21,049 nucleotides of DNA from Bryobacterales bacterium (lineage in GTDB: Bacteria > Acidobacteriota > Terriglobia > Bryobacterales > Bryobacteraceae): assembly GCA_016713735.1 (NCBI GenBank), contig JADJOP010000020.1, forward strand, positions 1 to 21,049, in the 5' to 3' direction. The notes below the pieces were generated by a model, which was given only the letters and a program-made list of their open reading frames with translations, had not been told where the DNA came from and did no database searches. Of this stretch, positions 16,147 to 21,049 are shown one piece after another; within the stretch, counting starts at the first letter, position 1, and each line of letters begins with the position of its first letter. The position numbers and the translations under genes are program-made.

Positions 16147-17122
16147 ATGAGTTTGAAGGAGACGCATTTGGGCCGGATGACAACGGCAGCGATGGCAGCA
16201 GGGCCGTTGATGGCGAACCAGGTTCGACGTTCGGCGGGGTGCGGATCAGGGTGATCACGTACAGCTTCCGGGCGTTGCCGGGGGCAGAGGGGACGCTGAA
16301 ACACATCACCGATTGCGGCATCAGCCAGATTGAGCCAGTGATGGCACGGTGGCCGAAGACTATGCCGGGGGCGCCGTTGCCACCGCAACGACCGATGGCG
16401 GGCGGGATGAAGAAGGGCGGCGAGTGGGAAGAAGATGGGCCCGACGCCGGAGCAGATCCCCGGAGCGGAAGAAGGCAGCCGAGCGGTGTCGGCGTGGCAG
16501 TTGAAAGGCGCCGTGGCGAAGTACAAGGCGTTCCGGAAGATGTATGAACGCGGGGGTGAAGAGTTACTGCTTCAAGCTGCCGCCGACGCTCGAGATACCG
16601 GATGGGGAGTATGAGCTACATCTGAAAGCCAAAGGACGCTGGGGCGGACCACATCACGGTCGGGATTGCCGGAGAGCAGTGCGTTACTGAATCGCGTGGC
16701 GGCGTATGCGGCAAGCGGAAACTGGCGATGCGTTTCACACGCACGGGCAGGGCGGGTCGTCGATGTTCGATAAGGTGCTGGGGCGTCGGCGTACACGGCG
16801 TTGAATTTGGATATGGGGCACTACTGGGGGTGACGGGCAGTCGCCGGTGCCCATCGTGGAGAAGTATCAGGCGCGGATCAAAAGTTTGCATCTGAAGGAA
16901 CGGAAAGCGCCGGAGGGCGGCCAGGGGCGGGGCAGCGAATGTGCAGAATGAGGTGAGGAGCGGGACTCCGTTGAAGGAGCTGATGCAGGGTGATGAAAGA
17001 GAAGGGCTACAAAAGTTCCGAGGCGGCAGTGAGTATGAAATTATGAGACGCCGAGAGGGGTCGAGTGTGATCACCGGAGTGAAGAAGTGCGTGCAGTACT
17101 GCAAGGAAGCGCTGGCGTATGA
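16147..17122 (+). pseudogene. Sugar phosphate isomerase/epimerase-like TIM-barrel protein, heavily frameshifted
   Basis: Xylose-isomerase-like TIM-barrel protein of the type found beside glycan genes in Acidobacteriota and Planctomycetota; natural substrate unknown. ATG 16147, with AAGGAT upstream, opens a leader ending AAMAAGPLMANQ, so export is likely. Recognisable pieces in changing frames: RVITYSFRALPGAEG and ISQIEPVMA (16239-16344), AKYKAFRKMYERGG (about 16513-16557), VKSYCFKLPPTLEIPDGEYE (from about 16556), ADHITVGIAGEQ (about 16645-16680), KRKLAM then HTHGQGGSSMFDKVLG (to about 16785), LNLDMGHYWG, SPVPIVEKYQARIKSLHLK, TPLKELMQ, and SSVITGVKKCVQYCKEALA near the end. At least eight frame changes occur in under 1 kb, yet the metal-site residues (HTHGQ, DMGHY, HLK) are all kept. 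Either a very recent pseudogene or, more likely, a real gene seen through poor sequence. Family call is firm, integrity is not. Confidence 0.75.
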
Positions 17123-18407
17123 GGGCCAGCAGGAGGTTTTAGCCGGCGGGGTGGGCGCAGGATTCGCGGGGCTGGGCTGGCGTTGACCTAGCCCGCCCTG
17201 AAGCCAATAGTTTTGATCATAGCCGATGATTTCGGCTATGATTTTTTAACGACCGCAACAGGGCGACAACATTACAGAACGCCGAACCTGGATGCATTGG
17301 CGCGGCGGGTGCGATAAGACACGAGAAGCGCATGCCGACATCAGCTGTGCACGCCTCACGCGGGTGCAGTTGATGACAGGGGAAGTACCACCATCACAAC
17401 TACACGGAGTTTGGGGCGTTGAAGCCGGGTGAGTTCACGTTTGCGCACATGATGCAGAAGGCAGGCTACCGGACGTGCGCGGTGGGTAAGTGGCAACTGG
17501 CTGGCAAAATGCCGGGGACCAAGCAGCGCGGCGTGGGAGGTTGCCAGACGAGCGGGGTTCGATAGGCATTGCCTGTAGCAGAGTGAGGACGCGGGGGCAC
17601 GTTATTGGGAGCCCGTACTAGTGGCCAGCAGCGGGCACTGCCGGAGAAAGAAAGGGCATTTGGGCGGATGCGTTCACGGAGTTTGCGACGCGGTTATGAG
17701 ACGAACCAGGCGCGGCCGTTCTTCCTGTATTACCCGATAGCGTTGACGCATGATCCCGTTTTTGGCGACGCCGAGGAACAAGAGCTTTCGCGAAGAAGAC
17801 AAGCGGCAGGCGATCCGAAGTGGTTTGCCGATTTCAAAGCGCCACATGGATGAGGAAGGCCGGGCGGAAGCGGTTGCGGAGTGGACAAGCTGGGGCTTGG
17901 GCGGGTTCCGCTGATTCACATTCAGGCCACAACGTCTTTTGACACATCCATTGGCTGACGCCGGCAGTGAACTGACAGTACAAAAGGGCTGCAAGCCCGG
18001 GGACGTTGATGAACCGGGACGCATGCCGCGATTACGGCGTAAGCGCGGCGGCGGGAGCCGAGGAAGGTGACGGGAAGGCCGGAAATGGATTTCACCGATG
18101 TGATACCGACGATAGCCGAAGGCCACGAGCGCATGCCGGAAGGACATCCGCGCGATGGGCGGAACTCTCGCGCAGATCGAGGGCAGAAGGGGAACCCGCA
18201 GGAGTGGATTTTCTTCCGCCGATCCGCGCTTGGGACGAGACGAACCCGCGGCGCGACAGGTGATGGACAAGAGGTGGAAGCTTTGGCGACGGGCGGGGTT
18301 TCTTCGATCTGCAGCGCGATGTAGAAAGAACGCATCAAATCACGAAGTGACTTGCCCGGAAGATACAGGCGGTGCAGGGGCGTTTTGAAGTGTGCTGGCG
18401 CGGATGA
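17119..18407 (+). pseudogene. Tat-type sulfatase (formylglycine-dependent), heavily frameshifted
   Basis: Hydrolyses sulfate esters, by family. ATG 17119 would overlap the previous gene's end (ATGA). The first codons read MRASRRF, then one missing T before LAGGVGAGFAGL gives a Tat leader. KPIVLIIADDFGYDFL (17201-17248) carries the Asp-Asp metal pair, then TPNLDALARR. CTPSRVQLMTG can be assembled from 17347 on after two small indels and contains the Cys that is converted to formylglycine (C-x-P-S-R). Further pieces: FAHMMQKAGYRTCAVGKWQL (17441-17502), EDAGARYWEPV, RPFFLYYPIALTHDP, MDEE, DFTDVIPTIAE (18088-18121), MPEGHPRDGR, WIFF, ARQVMDKRWKLWR and RFFDLQRDV. The end near 18407 is approximate. 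Same quality problem as its neighbours: conserved blocks intact, frames broken every 50-100 nt. The sulfated substrate is unknown. Confidence 0.75.
17216..17247 (+). terminator. Perfect 10-bp hairpin plus T tract inside the sulfatase 5' coding region
   Basis: ATCATAGCCG (17216-17225) and CGGCTATGAT (17233-17242) are exact reverse complements around a 7-nt loop and are followed by TTTTT (17243-17247). This is the textbook form of an intrinsic terminator, placed about 100 nt inside the sulfatase gene over the codons for IIADDFGYDF. It may be an attenuator, or a coincidence of the conserved ADDFGYD codons. The structure is certain, its function is not. Confidence 0.45.
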
Positions 18408-18422
18408 AGGCGTAAGCGGGCG

Positions 18423-18448
18423 GTGGGCGGCCGCGGTGGCGCGCCCAC
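18423..18448. terminator. GC-rich hairpin between two convergent sulfatase genes
   Basis: GTGGGCG (18423-18429) and CGCCCAC (18442-18448) pair perfectly around a 12-nt loop, in the roughly 60 nt separating the 3' ends of the two convergent sulfatases. The position suits a bidirectional transcription barrier, but there is no T tract on either side, so intrinsic termination would be weak. Confidence 0.3.
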
Positions 18449-18464
18449 AGTGCGCGCCTCCCTC

Positions 18465-20006
18465 TTAGCGATGAACAGCAGGGGCGGCGCGGGGGCGCGC
18501 AGGAGGGCCGTCAAGGAAGTCAAGCTGACCGGGAGGCCTTAGGGCTGCGGAGGTTTTACGCGTGTTGCCGCGATCCGGGCCAGAGGGCATCTGCATTCCT
18601 CGAGTTCCTCAAGGACTTCGAAGAGAGGCGTTTGCGCATCTGGTTGATGGTGGGCTGGTGGGCCTCGCTGAAGATGAGTTTGTTGGATTCAGACGGGTCT
18701 TGCTGGAGGTCGTGAGAGCTCGTCCGGTATCCCAGATGCCGTGGTAGCGGATGAACTGTATAGCGGTCGCCCTCGGAGAGGCGTGGATGGTGGGCGTTTG
18801 GGGAAGTTGCGTTTCCCAGTAGTATTCGTGGGGGAGTTCTTGCGCCAGTTGGCGGGAGCGTTGCCGGAAGCGACAGGGAGCCAGCCGCGGCGTCGCTCTT
18901 GAGGAGCGTTGAGGCCCATGGCGTCGGGCAGTGGGCAGATATCGATGTTAACAACGGCTTCGCGGGCGGTGCGTCCGCCGGAAGAAACTCAGGGCAGCGG
19001 GCGAGGAGGACGCGCATCAACTCTTCGTAGAGCGGTACGTTTTGTCACTGAGGCCGTGTTCGCCGAAGGCGAAAAGCCGTTATCGCCATATAAGCCGAGG
19101 GTAGAAGTCGAAGTTCGCCGCGACGCCCGAGGGCTGTCGAAAGAAATGCAGCCGATGGAGTCATCGACGGAGCAGAGAATCCCAAGCGTACTGCTAAGAA
19201 AGTAGGCGATGTCGAGGTTAGAGTAATAAGGGTATTCGACGCCGTGCCGGGAGTTGCGCTAGTTCTGGACCCCAGCCGGAGGGACCTCAGGCCATCGCCG
19301 GAAGCAGCCATGGTGGCGGGGTATTTGAACTCCTTGTTGGCGTACTGCGCTAGCGTTCAGCGACTTCGAATTCGGCGTGGACGGCTACGTGGGGAGAGTA
19401 GAAATGGGGCTGGTCCTTTTTGCGGGAGTTGAGCCAGTCGACGGGCGTAGTCAGTGAGTTCGTCGGTGATGTAGCCCTTGCGGGACGTCTGCCGTTGACG
19501 TTAAGGCCGTTAGGGAGAAGGAGAGTAGGTGCCCTGGCCTCGGAAAGCTGACCGAGTGATCGAAAACCGGGTTGCGGGGCATGAGTCTCGCCGCCCATGT
19601 GAAACTACCGATGAAGGCGGTGGAGTAGCCAGCCTGTTGGAGGTATTGGGGAAGAGCGGCTGGTGCCAGGCGGGATGAAGTGTTGTTGTCGATGATGCGG
19701 TGTTTGCAGGCGTATTGCCGGTGAGGACCGGAGGAACGGCTGGGGCTGCAGAGGGGCGGTGGTGACAAAGGCGTTGGGGGAAGTGGCAAGCGCTTCGAGG
19801 GCCATACGGTCCATTGCGGGGTTCAGGCCATTCCTGGCCCAGCAAGGAAAACCCGTAGCGTCGCGTAGCGGTGATCGTCAGAGGATGAAAGAGATGACGT
19901 TGCGCGGCATTGCCGTTGCGAGCGGGACGTTGCGGAGCGCCACGGGGGGCAAGAAACGGACGCGGCTCCGGCAACAAGGAAACCGCCAACATCTCCTGCG
20001 ATTCAT
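18465..20006 (-). pseudogene. Tat-type sulfatase (heparan/N-acetylglucosamine-6-sulfatase-like), heavily frameshifted
   Basis: Second sulfatase, transcribed leftward. ATG at 20006-20004 starts MNRR and, after a frame change, EMLAVSLLP, a twin-arginine leader. Further pieces in changing frames: ITATRRYGF, DRMALEALATSPNAFVTT, the formylglycine motif CSPSR at 19750-19736, HRIIDNNTS, FPQYLQQAGYSTAFIGSF (about 19665-19610), VSFRGQGTY, LNVNGRR, DWLNSRKKDQPHFYSPHVAV (about 19440-19383), MRVLLARCPEF, ASGNAPANWR, IPDELSRPP/YDLQQDPSESNKLIF (about 18720-18675) and NQMRKRL. This order matches sulfatases whose C-terminus reads GIWDTDELYDL. Stop at 18467-18465 is approximate; about 510 residues are implied, a normal length. 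At least ten frame changes are present, though motifs persist. It follows the enolase-superfamily gene on the same strand, with a 133-nt gap. Confidence 0.72.
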
Positions 20007-20139
20007 GGATACGATCACCTCACAGGGTAGTCCCAAGGGATCATATCACTGTTGGAGGAGTGGAGGCTTTAAGGGTTAGCGGGACGCGAAACAAGTAGCC
20101 GGGCACCCTCCTCACGGTAGCGGCTCAGGCTCCTCATTT

Positions 20140-21049
20140 TCAGTGCGTGCGCGTGTGAGAGTTGGGCGCAACCGGACTGACCAGTTTGCCGGTTGTTTCA
20201 TCGATGTAGGGGGGTAGGGCCGCCACGGCGAAGCGGTCGAGATGAAATCGTCGTATTGGGGCGTGGGTTCGAAGTAGCCGCCCTGCGGATATGCTCCTTG
20301 ATGCAAGACTCGTCGAGGTTCGATGCAGAGCCGGGAAGTGTCGGGGACAGTGATGAAGCCCCGGTTGACGATAGGCTTAGAGGGCCGGTAACACGCTGAG
20401 TCCACCAGGGGATATCGACAGCATGGTTTTCCATGGCGAGAAATCCATGAGGTGGCGTCATGTGGACGCTGGCAGGCAGCCGACGAAACCAGCGAAAGTG
20501 GATGGCGGTTTTGGACGCCGTGGGCGAGCGTAGTCGGCGTACGTTTGGTTTCGCGGATAGCGCCAGAGAGTAAGCAGATCAGGGTGGATGATGTCGACAG
20601 CGCGGTGATCGATGAGTTCATGAAGCCTTCCTCAGGCCGAAAGAGGCTTTCGCCGGTGGCGATGGGGGTGACAGTGGCGTCACAGAGATCGCGATAGGCG
20701 CATCTTATTCATGGGGCATCGCCGCCGGGTCGAGGTAGCCGATCTGGATCATATCTTCGGCGAAGCGAGGTCGTATTTTCGAAGAGCGCGGGCGTAGCGG
20801 ATGCTGTCCATTCAGATCAGAGGTCAAAGAAATGGTCGGTGGCGAGCAGGGCTTCAAAGCCGATGGCGGCAATCGCGGACAGCCTGGTGGATGTATTCGC
20901 AGAGGTATTCGAGGCCTTTGATAGAAATGGCGTGCCGACGTTGACAACGCCGAGGGCGTTTAGCGACAGGCGAATTGCCGAGGTCCATTTACGAAGTAGG
21001 TGAAGCCGTTCTCTTTGCGCTTTTTGAGGCGTGTGGCGAAGACGGCGGG
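20140..21049 (-). pseudogene. Mandelate racemase/enolase-superfamily sugar-acid dehydratase, 3' part, frameshifted
   Basis: Enolase-superfamily barrel of the kind that dehydrates sugar acids (galactonate or gluconate dehydratase-like); exact substrate unknown. The gene runs in from the right edge on the minus strand. Recognisable pieces: GFEALLATDHFF (about 20864-20829), RFAEDMIQIGYLDP (about 20765-20725), YRDLCDATVTPIATGES, GAIRETKRT (about 20566-20540), SVHMTPPHGFLAMENHAVDI (20467-20408), KPIVNRGFITVPDT, RGGYFEPTPQYDDFIS, and YIDETTGKLVSP near the C-terminus, then a TGA at 20142-20140. Asp of ATDHF, Glu of AEDM and Glu of TGES are in place as the three Mg ligands, though the AEDM-to-TGES interval is about 10 residues longer than in mandelate racemase. 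At least eight frame changes occur. Context with the sulfatase suggests processing of an acidic sugar. Confidence 0.66.

Noticed and set aside
1..21049. CRISPR array, insertion sequence, transposase, integrase, rRNA or tRNA gene
   Set aside because: Looked for on both strands. No regularly spaced repeats, no transposase or integrase motifs, no terminal repeats with target duplications and no RNA gene signatures were seen.

Overview
The window looks like a GC-rich bacterial chromosome segment. The gene mix is an inositol-catabolism cluster, a DUF1549/DUF1553 'planctomycete-type cytochrome' protein paired with a DUF1501 protein, a Tat-exported sialidase, several sulfatases, and a ferredoxin-dependent 2-oxoacid oxidoreductase operon. 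This best fits Acidobacteriota of the Solibacter/Bryobacterales type; Planctomycetota or Verrucomicrobiota are the alternatives. The placement is inferred from gene content only; no rRNA or marker gene is present.

Layout. 1-4242 (+): the 3' end of iolD, then mmsA/iolA, iolE and iolG, a co-directional myo-inositol degradation cluster. 4313-9184 (+): a c-type cytochrome/DUF1549/DUF1553 protein, a DUF1501 protein and a GH33-type sialidase, with short gaps. 9189-14229 (-): an operon transcribed leftward, in order CoA-transferase, 2x[4Fe-4S] ferredoxin, oxidoreductase alpha (VorB-like), a beta-gamma fusion subunit, and a branched-chain aminotransferase. Three of its junctions are tight or overlapping (9, 8 and 8 nt). 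14230-14558: its upstream region, with three inverted repeats and a G-rich tract. 14559-15166 (-): a DUF433/DUF5615 toxin-antitoxin-like pair. 15167-16146: nothing recognised. 16147-21049: two converging modules, each a TIM-barrel sugar enzyme plus a Tat-type sulfatase: sugar isomerase/epimerase-like protein and sulfatase on +, enolase-superfamily dehydratase and sulfatase on -.

How they work together. The iol genes oxidise myo-inositol, and IolA/MmsA turns the resulting malonate semialdehyde into acetyl-CoA. The leftward operon can deaminate branched-chain amino acids (IlvE), oxidatively decarboxylate the 2-oxoacids to acyl-CoA with reduction of ferredoxin, and move CoA between acids, or run in reverse. 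The exported sialidase and sulfatases, with the sugar isomerase and sugar-acid dehydratase, suggest use of sulfated or sialylated glycans.

Quality warning. Many genes are split by single-base frameshifts. Where the lesion can be placed it is usually a one-base gain or loss in a short G, C, A or T run, and the protein on both sides stays family-typical. Lesions are sparse in 1-15 kb and very dense in 16-21 kb. This pattern points to indel errors from an unpolished long-read assembly, worst near the right edge, more than to real pseudogenes. Coordinates of interrupted genes span the whole inferred gene and ignore the frameshifts.
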